From Tilletiaria anomala UBC 951 (taxonomy: Eukaryota > Basidiomycota > Exobasidiomycetes > Georgefischeriales > Tilletiariaceae): a DNA stretch of 31,315 nt. Below, one piece after another: positions 1-13,898 of the stretch; positions within the stretch are counted from its first letter, which is position 1, and every line of letters begins with the position of its first letter. Both the position numbers and the translations under genes were made by a program. Where the stretch lies: NCBI RefSeq assembly GCF_000711695.1, contig NW_013546872.1, positions 1 through 31,315 on the forward strand, read 5' to 3'. The notes beneath the pieces are model-generated. The model ran no database searches. It worked only from the letters and a program-made list of their open reading frames with translations, and was not told where the DNA came from.

Positions 1-495
1 AAGCAGCAGATAGCCGAGGAGGAGGCGGCCGCAGTAGCAGCATCTCCTTCCTCCGCGGCGAGCGCCAGGCTCAGCCCCGCTGCCGCGCATGCTCACGTCG
101 CGCGCACCGTCGCAGAAGCAGTCGCCGCGCGCTTCGGCCCCAGCGCTGCTGCGCACAGCGGCAGCGGCAGCCCGTCTCCGCGCGCGATCCCCGACTCGCC
201 GCTCCCGGCGCGTGCGGGCCTCAACATGCCAAGGAAAGCGGCGACGCTCCAGGCTGCCACGGCGATCGATTCGCCCCTGGCCAGGTCCAAGCCGATCTAC
301 ATCCCTCCCGGGAGGCAAGGCTTCCGCTCCGGCCAGCTGCGAGGCAGCCGTGATCAGCAGCAGCATGCTTTTGACAACGTGCCGCACTCCGCTACAATCG
401 AGCGCACGGCTGAACGCCAAGAGGCGAGCAAGATGATGCTCACCCGTCTCGGCCAGAGGTCTGCGTCGCCGCTTACGCCCAAATCCGCTTTCTAG
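1..495 (+). CDS. C-terminal end of an unrecognised protein (5' end outside window)
   Basis: The frame is open from base 1 to a TAG stop at 493-495, giving the last 164 residues of a protein whose start lies to the left. The composition is Ala/Ser/Pro/Arg-rich and mostly low complexity, with no membrane segment. The only stretch that looks conserved is SKPIYIPPGRQGFRSG (codons near 288-336), a short basic/aromatic motif of the sort found as a binding peptide near the end of disordered fungal proteins, followed by a basic tail ending LTPKSAF. I do not recognise the family and assign no function. It converges on the CTP synthase gene, with 301 bases between the two stops. The call rests on the uninterrupted frame and on this motif. 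An intron could still lie further left. Confidence 0.6.
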   Translation, partial: KQQIAEEEAAAVAASPSSAASARLSPAAAHAHVARTVAEAVAARFGPSAAAHSGSGSPSPRAIPDSPLPARAGLNMPRKAATLQAATAIDSPLARSKPIYIPPGRQGFRSGQLRGSRDQQQHAFDNVPHSATIERTAERQEASKMMLTRLGQRSASPLTPKSAF

Positions 496-796
496 ATACA
501 GGGCATAGCTAGGGTAGAAGAGAAGCCTGGCGCGGGATATTCTTCCTCCCTCTTGCCTACATGTACACACACCTTCGCAGCATACCCCGCAGCTTCCTTC
601 CCATTGAATTTTGACCAGACACCCTGAGGCATATTCGCATTTGTTACTTTCCTTTCGGTACTGGTGTGGTAACAGGCATTTACAATGGTAGATTACTGCA
701 AAGACATCATGATCATTTCTCTTTCGCAACGCACCCACACCACCGGCCGCTGCGACTTTGATACTTTTTGCTGCTGTTGCTCTATGTATATGTGTG
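496..796. other. Convergent intergenic spacer
   Basis: This 301-base spacer lies between two converging stop codons, so it should hold the 3' UTRs and poly(A) sites of both genes. It is richer in T than the flanking coding sequence. No clear canonical AATAAA signal, repeat or small gene is visible. Confidence 0.6.
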
Positions 797-3102
<2,306 letters not shown>

Positions 3103-3631
3103 CTTGCCGTGTTTGACTGTAGCACACTCTATCCACGGTTGCGCTGGCGGGGGGGGAGGATTACACGCGTGGACGCGTTTGCAAGATTCGCGTGCGGATC
3201 GGGCTGAGAAGCTTGGACGACAAAGCCAACTGTCTGCTGCGGTCTCTTTCAGGGGTTGCGTTGTGCTGTGCTATGCTGGGATGAGAAGCTGCGCTGCGTG
3301 TATAATAGGACCATGTGACACTGGGATACGGGTTATCGAGATCTCCCCTCTCCAAGAAAACGAAGAAAATCTGACCGACGGTGGGTTCGCGTTCCGCCCC
3401 GCCATCTCGAAATGACGAAATGCGTCACCATGTGTTTCCACAGATGCGAAGAGCGCGACGCGAGCTGACGATGATATGATTGATATGATATGGGAGAGGG
3501 GGAGACCCGGTACAGCGGCCACCAGGACAAGCGGCGCATAGCATGCATGCATACATGCACGCCCAGCAGGCGCGCACGCTTCGCAAGCATCGAGCAGAGC
3601 AGCAGCAGCACATATAGCCGCCCCCACAGCC
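3103..3631. promoter_or_regulatory. Bidirectional promoter region of CTP synthase and Nse2
   Basis: These 529 bases separate two diverging start codons. A TATAATA-like block lies at 3301-3307, about 200 bases from the CTP synthase ATG. A short tandem TGATATGAT motif lies at about 3472-3490, next to a purine run. Close to the Nse2 start there is a GCAT-rich patch (about 3536-3558) with several upstream ATGs. Transcription start sites cannot be read from sequence alone. Confidence 0.6.
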
Positions 3632-5411
3632 ATGCCGCCCCTGCGCTCAGCCCGCAGGCGCGTCGCCTCCGAGGATCAAGACGGCGCCGACGGGAGCAGC
3701 GCGACGCAGCGCGCAGGGCGACCGCCGCGCAGCTCGCGCTCCCAGATGCAACAGACACAAGGTCAGCGAAGCAGCGGCGGCGGCGACCGCAGGCGCACCA
3801 CGCAGGTAATCGATGAAGATGACGAGGAGGAAGAGCAAGAGGATGATCTAGGGGAGGAGGACGAGGGTCCATCGCGGAAGGGCATGCGTGCAACGTACGG
3901 CCGCAACTCGCAGCGCCTATCGGAAAGGGGCAACAAGGGGCGCCGCTCGCGCCGGGAGGCCGGCGACGACGACGATGAGGAGGACGAGGAGGAAGTTGGC
4001 GCCGGGGGCGCCGACCTCGGGTTTGACGACGCCGAGCCCGGCGGACAGGCGCGCACGCAGGCGTTCAAGGCGCTGACGCAGGCGATTCATGTCTCCGAAG
4101 ACGAGGAAGACGAGGAGGACCCGGAGCATGAGCGTGCAAAGTGGCAGATGTGGGAGGACACGGTCAAGATCGACCAGCCGGTCGATGCGCACATGGCCGA
4201 CAAGCTCATCTCCCGATCCATCAAGGAGATCGAGGCCTTCCTTAAGAGCGCTGAGGAGACCAATCAGGTCCTCGCCGACGCCATCATCGCGCTCGAAGAG
4301 TACCACGGCGGCGAGGAGGAGCATCCGGTGAGTAGGTGTCCCTAACGCTCCCAGCAGTGAACGCCTCGCTCTGACACATACTTCTCCACATTCCATGCTG
4401 CCCCCTTCGCGCTTCCTCGCACGGCCCAAACAGCGTTTCAGGCAGCTTGACAAGGACGTCCGCGATCTGATAGACGCCTGCTTTACGGCCAACGGCCGCA
4501 TACGCATCCTCGGAAACATCAGGGATGACGTCGTGAACGACGATGCCGAAGGGGTGAGAATACAAATAGTACCTTTCCCGATCATATTAGATTGGGAATG
4601 ACCTCTGAAAGCGCCTGCTCATACTCTCCCATACCCGCCTTCCCACATTGTGCAGATGGACCTCGTCGCCAAGTACGACGGCGCATCCAAGAATCTCAAC
4701 GAGGCGTACCTCGCCAAGACGGCGCGCCAAAAGTACCTCAAAAGTAAACTGTACGAGAACTTCAGGACCCTCGCGTGGGACGCCGCCGCGAGGAACCAGG
4801 GGCAGCCCATGCCGTCCATGAGCGAGATCATACCTGCTGGTATGTCAATCCTGCGACCTGTCTCATTCCCTCCGGGGGGCGCAACTGGTTACCGACGCTG
4901 ACGCGCGTGTTCCACGCCCTTTCGCTCCCGCCCCACCCGGCTTGTGCAGAGAACGGCAACCGCAATGATCTGGGTGACGATGATGACGAGCTGCAGATCG
5001 GAGGCATGACGACTAACTTCAAGGATCCGCTCACGCAAGCCTTGCTTGAGAATCCAGTCATCAAGTCAGTCTTTTTTCGTGGTCTTCGCTTGACCCATCC
5101 ACCAGATGCTATTAACTTCGTAAATGGCTGACGACTCCCCTTTTCTTCTCTTTTTCGCTTGCACGCGCAGTACGGCCTGCTCCCACGTCTACTCGCGCAA
5201 GACGATCAAGGAGTACGTCCTGAGTGAGCAGCGCACCAAAGGCAGCGCCATCTGCCCCGTGTCGGGCTGCAGCCAGCGCATCGAACCGAGGAACCTCAAG
5301 GATGATGAGTTCATGGCCAAGCGCGTTGCCTTCCACATCCGCCGCCTCAACCGCCAGGAGGAAGGCGGCGCGAGGCGCAAGGCACTGTCCCAGGCCGAGG
5401 TGATCGATTGA
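3632..5411 (+). CDS. NSE2: Nse2/Mms21-type SUMO E3 ligase of the Smc5/6 complex, five exons
   Basis: This is the SP-RING SUMO ligase subunit of the nuclear Smc5/6 genome-stability complex. Exons: 3632-4327, 4434-4553, 4656-4839, 4950-5064, 5171-5411; introns of 106, 102, 110 and 106 nt, all GT-AG and phase-consistent; 451 residues. The first ~150 residues are disordered and contain Asp/Glu runs. A mainly helical middle (about 165-330) would be the Smc5-binding part. The C-terminal SP-RING reads KDPLTQALLENPVINTACSH, with zinc ligands Cys375 and His377 followed by Cys400 and Cys405 in ICPVSGC. This is the C-x-H...C-x4-C set known for NSE2. The protein is longer than human NSE2 (about 247 residues), mostly from the acidic N-terminus. 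Acceptors at 4433 and 4445 are both in frame, so four residues at that junction are uncertain. The 3' end converges on the GLTSCR1-domain gene. Confidence 0.93.
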
Positions 5412-5643
5412 CCCTGACACGATCGTCGACATAGCTGCCGCAGGCGGAGACCCGATCCACTGGCGGCAATGTACATTAGCAGAACCTTCTCAAGGAAAAT
5501 GCCCTGATGCGGTTCACCAACTCCGTACGCGCATGTCTCATGGAACACTAGGAACTGAAGCTCACTCCCGCAGTGCCACGAAGTGCGTTGTGCAATTATG
5601 CATTGGGCGGCGAGCGCGCCTGGCGCGACCTTGGCCCTTGGCC

Positions 5644-7907
5644 TTACCCAGGACCAGGCGCGGGGGAAGCATTACTAGCTACAGGCTCATTTAGCGCCGC
5701 GGCGCTTGTCTGTGGCTGCGATGGCAGCTGCGACTGGGATGCGCCTGCGGCATCGGCAACGCCTGCTTCTGCATTCACTGCAGCCTCAACCTGTGCCTGT
5801 GCCGATCCTTGCGTTTGCGCCTTCGTCTTTGTCTGCTTCTGTGCATGTGCCTGCGCTTGTGCCTGCGCCTGTAAGCCTGACATTATCGCCGCAAGCCCGG
5901 AAAGCTGGTGCGGCAGCAACTTGTCGAGGCGCACGCTAATATGCAGCACGTGCAAGGCTGGGGTAGCAGCAGCAGAAGCTGAAGACGCTTGAACTTTTTG
6001 CTGCTGTAATGGTTGCGTCTGGGTGATGCCCATGAGCAAAGCCGGCTCGCGCTGATCGGGCGGCGCACTGCGCGGTGCAGTAGCTGGGCCGATGCTGCGT
6101 AAGTAGCTACTGGCATCGATTGTGCCAGAATCAGTCCCAGCCCCTGCTCCGGCTCCCATCGAGACGCTCGCTGCAAGCGCAGGCACAAGATGCGGAGCGG
6201 GGATGGCGTTCATGCCGAGAGCCGTCAAACGCGGCAAGACGGACAGCGGAATCTGTAGCGGGATGGGCTGGTTTGGTATGCTTGAACGTGCTGATGCTGA
6301 AGAACCCCCTTGTGCGCCTGCTGATGACGGGGCTTGATTGTGCGGTTGTGGCTGTGCACCACTCGATTTTGTGTGCTGCTGCGATGAAAGGTCTGTCGAC
6401 TTTGCTGATGTGGCTGCATCAGTTATTTGCACTGTGCGCGACGCCAGCGTAGACGCTGGACTCGGCTGGTGTGGTGGCAACCGTGCTAAAGGCGGCTGCA
6501 TCTGAGGCTGAGGTTGATGTGGCGGAGGTGGTGGTGGCGGCGGCGGCAACGCGGCTTTGGCAGCCTCCGGATGCTCGCGCGCAAAGGTCTCCCATCGAGT
6601 CCGTGCTTGGACCAGCAGCTGTGTGTCCTGCTGCAGCAACTCGCGCTCGTACTCTAAATTGTACCGGTCCAGTTGCGTCTCCAAGAACACTTGGCCCTGC
6701 GCGCGTGTATAGCCGCCATCTGCTCCGATCAGCAATTTCATCACGCGCTCGCTGATGGAGGCGTGGCGGTCAAATAAGTCTATCGCTTCAATCATTGATG
6801 GAAAGCTATCGTTGTGATCGAATCCAACGGTGTAGTCAGATGTGGAGGAGCAGGACAAATCCGCTTCCCACCACGGCACGAAAGGCTCTGGCTCGGGCGG
6901 TGGCTGAGGTGTTTGGTCCTTCTTCGAAGCAGAGTCCCCGTCCTCGCCCTTTTCCGACGCAATCTCGTATCCGTTCAGGCCGCCAACCGTGACAACCGAG
7001 GCTCTTCTGTCTTTTCCCTTTCCTTCACTTGATGACCCCGATGGTGCTGCAGGTAGTCTAACTCGCAATCGAGTCTTCTTTTTGCTTGGCTGCCCGTTGA
7101 CCTCGTTCGAGGATGGCTCTAATATCGTTGCCAGAGGCGCTACACTGCTTGGTCCTACCTCGGCTTGGCTATTTGCGGCACAACTTGTAGAAGCGGCTGC
7201 TGATGCATCAGCGAAGCTCTCTGATTGCAAAGCATGTTCTTGTGCAGACGCAAGGAGAGGAGCTGGTGCAGCTGTGGGCGTTGCCTCTGACGTCGCGGAC
7301 GCAGAAGCAGCCTCCACAGGTGTCTCTATCCGCCGCCGCTTGCGCTTGAGTGATCGATTACGATGCTGCTGTTTGTGCTGATTGATGACATAGTCCAGGT
7401 CTTCCGATGGAATTTGGAAGACGTGGAAAGGGAGCAAGCGCCTGATGATGTCTTCTGTCGAGGTGAATGGCGTGTCAACTGTGGGCTGCAGAGCTGCACG
7501 CTGGTCCGCTTCGAGGGCGGCAGCGAAGCTGTGAGCGGGAAGAAAACATATCAGGAAAGCATCTTTCCAGAGCTTTGTCGCTACTATACGCACTTGTTCG
7601 TGGCAGAGGCTTGCAGGTTGTGAAGCTGCGCTTGAATTCCGGGCAGCTTGTCCGCCGGCCCGTCGAGCATCAGACCTGGAGAGGGCAGCGCCGAGAAGCG
7701 TCCAGGCTCAACAGCGTTGGTCTTCGATACAAGGTGCTGATGTTGCTGGAGTGATGTGGTCGCTTGTGCTTGAGCTTTCTGCACTGCAACTGGAGAAGCG
7801 CCTACGTCTGGTTGCGACTGCATGACACTGGATTGATGGGCCGTTGCAGCAGCATTGTTTGCAGACCATGCAGCGGAAGTTGAAGACGATGACACGTCGG
7901 CCGCCAT
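5644..7907 (-). CDS. GLTSCR1/BICRA-domain protein, probable chromatin-remodeller subunit, two exons
   Basis: Exons (- strand): 7907-7594 and 7528-5644, with a 65-nt intron (GTGCGT donor, CACAG acceptor); 732 residues. The block from residue 106 has FTSTEDIIRRLLPFHVFQ, the signature of the GLTSCR1 conserved region. A second conserved block at about 322-418 (from VPWWEADLSC to TQLLVQARTRW) is probably the rest of the domain, split from the first by a disordered Ala/Ser-rich insert with a basic KRKRRRIE patch that may serve as a nuclear signal. In animals the BICRA and BICRAL proteins define the non-canonical BAF (GBAF) SWI/SNF complex; the fungal role is inferred from this. A nine-Pro run, a Gln/Pro stretch and an Ala-Gln/Lys repeat near the C-terminus look like coactivator-type low complexity. 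The codon before the first ATG in frame is not a start, so 7907 was chosen. An unseen 5' exon remains possible. Confidence 0.8.
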
Positions 7908-9063
7908 AGTCAAGCTGCCTTGGTTTGAAAGATCCTGACTACCTTTGTGACCGAAGCCTATGACTGCGGTCTAGCGTCGCCTGATGGGAAGACGATGAAG
8001 CTGGCTCAGTTTCCGGTTGTACCGATACTTGCGACTGCGCGAGTCAATATGCACTGCTACTCGCGACGTTGCTGTTTGTATCTTCCCTGACGCCTACACC
8101 TGCGTCTGAGACGGGCCCCACGTTCACACTAATGCGGCTCTGCTAGACCCGATGGCATCAGCAGTATGAGCGAAAAGTCTGGCAGCATACAGAGCCGATG
8201 ACGACACGGTCCTGCCACGTGGAGAGCGTATTACCCTTGACTTGCTGGCCCAATGAGCGATTCTGGTCCAGAGGGTCGGCCAGCACGGACGTAGCAGGAG
8301 GGCGAGGCCAAAGGTGACCCTCCCTTCGCTGGCCAGCCCCGGTTGGGTGGCGGCGAGATGGGCAGGCCACTGCCAGCCACAGAGGGAGGCGAAGAAGGAG
8401 ATGGATCCCCCCAATATGATGGTGGTCGATGACCACGATCAGTAGATCTGCTGCTCGCAACAGCCTTCACTGATCGCCTCTCCTGTCGATCGGCTCCGCA
8501 CGCTCGCACCCTGCAGGCTATGCTTGTAGTGCACGCTCACCTGTTGCTCTTCGACTTTCGGATCCTCTCTCAAGAAGAGCACACACAGTCAAGAAGGGGC
8601 CGCAGAGCACCAACGTGTTCTCCTGCAAAAAGGCAGGCGCGGGATTTACAACCATACGTAGTGCCCCAACCCTACTTTATTTGGCCGCCTACTGGATCCG
8701 ATAGAGAGAGAGATGTAGGTAGCCAGCCTTGCGCGCGCATACTGACTGCAACGATGCAAACCGCAAAGCAACGCGACCTGAGACGGGCTCATCGAGTATA
8801 TTAAAGGGCAGTAATTGAAGAAAGATGTAGTACATGGTACAAGATACAAACAGATTTTGACACAGGCCGATCGGCTGAGCGGAAGCAGCGCCTGCTCGCT
8901 TGGGCTCTCGGGCGAATGAATAAGGAGGGGCTATGAGGTTGCTGGGAGCGAGGTCGTCATCGTTACTCTGGTTTGATGTGTGTCGGGTTAAATTTGGGCG
9001 AAAGTGGGCGCCTTCCTCTTCCTCCGATCGATGGGTAAAGGTGTCATCGGTTCGTGCCGTCGA
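7908..9063. other. Intergenic, upstream of the GLTSCR1-domain gene and downstream of the kinase gene
   Basis: This stretch of 1156 bases lies between two genes in tandem on the - strand. It must hold the promoter and 5' UTR of the GLTSCR1-domain gene and the 3' UTR of the kinase. Open frames here are short and show no conserved motif or plausible splice partners. I see no RNA gene. Confidence 0.55.
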
Positions 9064-11924
9064 TTATCGATGGAAGAGCGAATGCTTCTTCTTGTTCTCC
9101 TCCACCTGCGGCTGCACATGCGGGTGGTCCGGATGCTCGCCTTTCCCTTCGACCCGCAGGTGGGCGCACGTGCGGATGTTCTTGAGCCACTCATCGCCGA
9201 AATCATCATCGTCTTCGAACTCTGCGTGCGAGAGCTGCGTCAGCGAGTCGTGATGGCGTGACAGGCCCGATTGTTGCCTGTGCTTGTCGGAGGACCCCCC
9301 GGCAGCAGCAGCGGTAACGGCGCCGGTCATGGCCTTGTGCAGCATATCGCTAGAGGTGGACCGGCTCATCACGGGCGTGCGCGTGAGCGGCGAGTCGATC
9401 TCGCTGTACCGCCTGCCGCGCAGCAGGTCGCCGAGTGTGCATCGCAGCGCAGGGTCGATGGCCATCATGCGCGACAGGGCGCTGCGCGTCTCGCGCGGCA
9501 GCAGACGGAAGATGCTGTCAGCGGCGCCAGACTTGAACGTCGCTTCCGAGTCGATCGACTGGTTTTCGACCCTCGCTCCGGCAGCGGCTGTTGATCCCCT
9601 GCTTGGTATTGCCACAGCAGTGCCCCCAGACAGCTGGCGCTGAATTGAGAGCTGGTCCGTGATGGGGGAAGAGACCATGAGGCCACCTGTGATGTTTTGT
9701 ATGTGTCCCTCTGCTGAATCTTCTCCGTCACCCATAGACGGCGTCTGTGCTCCCGAGCCGGGGTAGTGAGGCGTGAGGTAGCCAGCCTCCTTGGCAGTTG
9801 GGATCGTGGGCGTAGCACTACCTGTGGCAGTCCAGGCGATGCCCGTGCTGTCCATCGACTCGGCCTCGTTCGCATCGTCCATCTTCGTCAGCGACAAGGG
9901 CGCCTTTGCCCCGGTTCGCTGGCCGGCGTTGCCGTCGCCTGCGGATGGACTGCGACTGCTGGGCGCCGACGTGGCAGGCGTGGATTGTGCTTGGGACGAT
10001 GAAGTTGTCGCGCCGCTACCTGCGCTCGAAGCCGATTCGCGCGTGTCGATCGACCCTCCGTTCTCGTTGCCGTCCTTGCTGGCATTCGATGCCGGCGGTC
10101 GGCAGAGCTCCGGGTGAGACTGGACGTACAGCCGGAAGCTCTGGTCGTGCTGCGGGTCCGGCAGCTTCCAGGGGAAGCGGCGCAAGACCATGCAGAGGAA
10201 GATGATACCGAGAGACCACACGTCGGTCAGACGCGGGTCGTACGTCTGCTGGCTCAGTACCTCTGGTGCGAGGTAAGGATCCGAGCCGACAACACCGGTC
10301 GCGACGACCTTGGACTTGCCGGGCGAGTGGAAGACAGTGGCCGTGCCAAAGTCGATGATCTTGACAATGTTGTCGGTCGTCATAACACAGTTGTCCAGCT
10401 TCAGGTCACGATGCGCGAGGCCCATGCTGTGCAGGTAGTCGACGCCGTCGACGATCTGGCGGAAGACGCAGTAGAGCTCCTTGCGACACATCTTTCCACT
10501 CATGACAACTGAGAAGAGGTCGAAGGGGGCGTACTCCATGACTTCGTAGTAGTGCCCATGATCGGAAATGATGTCGACAGTCTCGATGATATTGACGTGG
10601 TGCAGCGTAGACCCAATGCAGAACTCGGCAGTAACCTTTTTGATGTACTCCTTTTCGTTCTCCCCGGGTCGGCGCTGCCTGAATTCTTTGACAGCAAAGA
10701 CAGCGTGGTCTTTGGAGCGCTTGATCAGGCGGACTGTGCCCCCCGCACCCGAGCCGAGGACCTTGCCCCATTTGCCGTACTTTTTGACATGTGCGTGGTC
10801 CTCCCCCAGGGGCGGAGAGTCTCGCCCTTGGCGTCTGCCTGGCGTTCCGCTAGCCGACGCTTTCCTGTCCGAGTGATGAGAGGAGCCACCCTTGGAGTGC
10901 ACCTTGTCCGCGCTGCTGTGATGACCGATGTGGTGGTGCAGGAACTATGGATCAAGGGAGGCGAAAAAATGTCAAATGTCAATGTGGAGCTGCATGAAGC
11001 GTGGTTCCTTGCTCAGCTTACCCTCCGTAGATCATGGACAATGTGTGTTCCACCTGCATGCTCCTTGTCCTTTTTCTTACTGCTGCTGTGAATTGACCTG
11101 TTGCCTGGCGTGTTCGCTCCCGATTCGTGCGGGCTGTTGTTCTCGCTCGCCGCGACACTGCTTTTCCGTGGATTAGCGACGGAGCCCTTGCCGTTGTGCG
11201 CGTCGTGGATGTCCGCCTGCGTATTCCGCCTGCTGCCCAGCTTGGGGAAAACAAACTGCGGCGGCGTGTTGGTCGCATTGGGCGCGTCGTTTCCGCTGTT
11301 GTTAGCAGCTGCAACCTGGTGCGTCGCATCAACACCGCGAGGTCCGGAGAGACCACTTGCGCCGGGGCCCTGCGCGGATGTGGACGATCCGCGTCGGTCC
11401 ATCCCGACTGCATAACCGATCCTTCCAAATATGCCGGATGGTACAGGGCTGACAGCGTTCGAGCCGGGGGAGCTGGCGCTGCCATCGGACACGCTGCCGG
11501 CGCCGGAAGTCTGCCTTCCCATCGTATGTACATCTGCGCTCGGCCCGGTAGGCGGCGATTGAGCGGCCGACGCTGGATGAGACGACGAGGGCGAGTCGCC
11601 AATGACCACACACTCTCTCCTCCCCTCAGGTATGTCGAATGCATGATGCCCAGCTTCGAATACTGCCTCGCCGGCTGCTTGTATGGACACAGCGACCACT
11701 TCGTCGCGCTCTTTGTGGGGGTTGACAAGTGAGGCCGCATGTGCTGGGTTGGTGTAGACCTTGCGCCGCTGCTTGCGCTCCTCCTCTTTCTGAGCAGCTT
11801 CGCTGGAGAGTGCGGTGGCTACGCGTTCGGACGAAGTGGGCCGGGTTGGTCCGGTCTGGTCCGCGACGGACAAGCCCGACATCTGAGCGCTAGGAACGGC
11901 CGCCGCTAAAGACATGTTGTGCAT
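9064..11924 (-). CDS. SAT4: Serine/threonine kinase of the Sat4/Hal4 (Npr/Hal) family, two exons
   Basis: This family of fungal kinases controls ion and nutrient transporters; Sat4/Hal4 supports the Trk1-Trk2 potassium transporters and salt tolerance in yeast. Exons (- strand): 11924-11022 and 10944-9064, with a 77-nt intron (GTAAGC donor, CCATAG acceptor); 927 residues. About 350 disordered Ser/Pro-rich residues precede the kinase, which begins at [20 protein letters not shown]. It has Lys387 in [15 protein letters not shown] with catalytic Asp481, [10 protein letters not shown] with Asp499, and [10 protein letters not shown]. This active-site pattern and the [11 protein letters not shown] loop are typical of Hal4/Hal5. 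A low-complexity insert of about 190 residues (about 585-775) separates the main lobe from the final kinase helices ([20 protein letters not shown]). All catalytic residues are present. The start is the first ATG in frame; a second Met lies three codons later. Confidence 0.93.
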
Positions 11925-13890
11925 TGCCCAAGGGAATATGGTGTGAATGGATGTTGTTGTTGCGTTGGCGACGAGAAGCACGTGTTATCTGGGGTGACTC
12001 TGGCAATGCAAGGTGCGCTGACGATACGCAAGCTTCAATCAAGGGGCTGTAGACTTGGCACCTCCGAGCTTGTCTTTGTGTCGACAGCGTGCAGATTGAT
12101 GAAGCAGCGCCTGCGGGTTGCCAGCAGGGCTGCGCTGCTCGTCAAGTTCCTCCCCGACCCTCACCTGGGACGTTGATGACACTGGGCGAACTATTGAGCG
12201 CGCAGACAGGGCAGGAGACGATACCCGCGTGATATATGTGGCAAGCTCCTTTGATGAATTGGCTGGGGGGAGGGGTTACGATGAGGTGTACGCTGTGCGG
12301 ATGTTCACGACACTATGATGCAAGCAGTGAGAGGATGGCCGATGGCGGATAGTCGGTGCGCCCACACCGTGACTGTACAGACGCCGCGCCCTCGTTTCGC
12401 TGTCGTGCAGGGCGGTGTCGCAAGCGGAACATTCACCGCGGCGGCCTGCCGTCGCTACTGGCTTCGTTGTACTCTTCCACAACGCACCTCAAAAGGGGGC
12501 ACGCTTCGACTGGGGTACGCAGCTGAAGGAGAAGCAGCGATGATGGGAGTTAACGATCATGTATCCTGAGCATGGGTAGTGAGAAGACATCTTTGATGGG
12601 TGGACCCGATGGCAGCCGAGAATTGAGTCAGCGAGAGAGAGGAACACGCCAACTGCTGCGCGCGGTTGTTGCTCGGCCATTCAGCGGGCCGACGCACCGG
12701 CACCGTGGACAGGTCGTCACACTGCCGTCCAGTGGCCATTGTTCTTTCGACCGAACCAAACAGGTTTTTTGGCAGCTTTTTACATCCGCCAGCTGTGCGG
12801 CCCGCATCTCCGTCGCTCCATCTCTTCCCCAGAGCACGAGCTGGCTAATTCCATCTCAAAAAGGAGCTGCTGGCTTGTTGTTGTTGTGAAGGACGGAGAT
12901 GATCGCGTGTCCATGCATTCAGTCCTCCCGCGGCATGGGCTCCACCATCGGCACATCGGCCTGGGGGTGCTATGGCTGATGGTAGACTATGTGGTATATG
13001 CGGTGTATGGTGCTCAGTCTTGTATGATCTGGCCAGTATCCCTCTCTTCTCTACAGTGCCTCCCCCACCGCCCACGTTCGCAACACTATATATGATAGCT
13101 TGGTGCTTGAGGTAAATTGGCATCCGTCCTGTTGCTCACTCGTCAACGTGTCCATGACTTCCATGCTGATGCATTGTGGCTTGTGACCATGTCATGGCGT
13201 GAGAAGGAGGCTCTTTCACCTTTGGATTATTTTTTTCGCCTGAGGGCAACGGCTCTTCCCGCGGATATTGGGTTCTGAGGTCGATTGTACCACCACATCG
13301 CACGCCGCATGCGTGCTCTCTCCACAATTGTACATGCATATTCCGATGATCCCCAATGACGCCAAAACGTGCATTCTTGAATCACTTCAATTCCTTCGGG
13401 GCTCATCGGCAACAAGAAAAGCCGGTCAAAAGTGCAAAGGGGCCAGCCAAGTGCCAGCCGCTGCTGCGAGAATATCAGCGACCAGCGTCTCTCTACTCAT
13501 CCACGTTCAAGTGCCTAGAGGGCAGCAGCCCAGCTGGCCCCCATTTCAGCCAACAGCGCTTCTCTGGGACCCGTAGGTTGTGGCCTGCCGGTGTCGGAGT
13601 CAGCGAGCGAGATTCGGCGCAGCGTGACACTCTCTTTCTTTTGTCATAACACGGCTCACACTGCGCGCGCGACAGAGGGAGAGAAGGGAGGGAGAGAGGC
13701 GGCGAGTCGCGCAGTTGGTTCCGGGTTTGGTTAGCGTGCTTCCAGCTCGACAGGACGGCATCTAGAATTGAGCCGTGTCTCGAGCCTTGCAGTTGACAGT
13801 CAGAAGGCAAAGAAAGAGTGCGAGGCTGCAAAGTCGCTAGCTGCGTATTAGCTGCGTTTCGCATGAGCCCCCGAGCGGCCTTGGCTTGCC
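11925..13890. promoter_or_regulatory. Long divergent promoter region between the kinase gene and VMA12
   Basis: These 1966 bases lie between two diverging starts. No open frame here has a recognisable domain. On the - strand a strong donor (CAG|GTGAGG, GT at 12164-12163) and an acceptor at 12001-12000 could bound a 165-nt intron in the kinase 5' UTR; this is speculative. A TATATAT block lies at about 13087-13092, some 800 bases before VMA12. A short upstream reading frame overlaps the VMA12 start and is listed separately. Confidence 0.5.
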
Positions 13891-13898
13891 ATGCCTGA
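13863..13898 (+). promoter_or_regulatory. Upstream open reading frame overlapping the VMA12 start
   Basis: An ATG at 13863 opens an 11-codon frame ending in TGA at 13896-13898, past the VMA12 ATG at 13891 and in a different frame. A ribosome that starts here cannot restart at the VMA12 ATG by forward scanning. The upstream ATG has C at -3 (weak context) while the main ATG has G at -3, so leaky scanning is likely. It matters only if transcription begins upstream of 13863. Confidence 0.4.

Noticed and set aside
11925-11981. In-frame 5' extension of the kinase by 19 codons
   Set aside because: It would need a GTG start. The first ATG in frame is at 11924.
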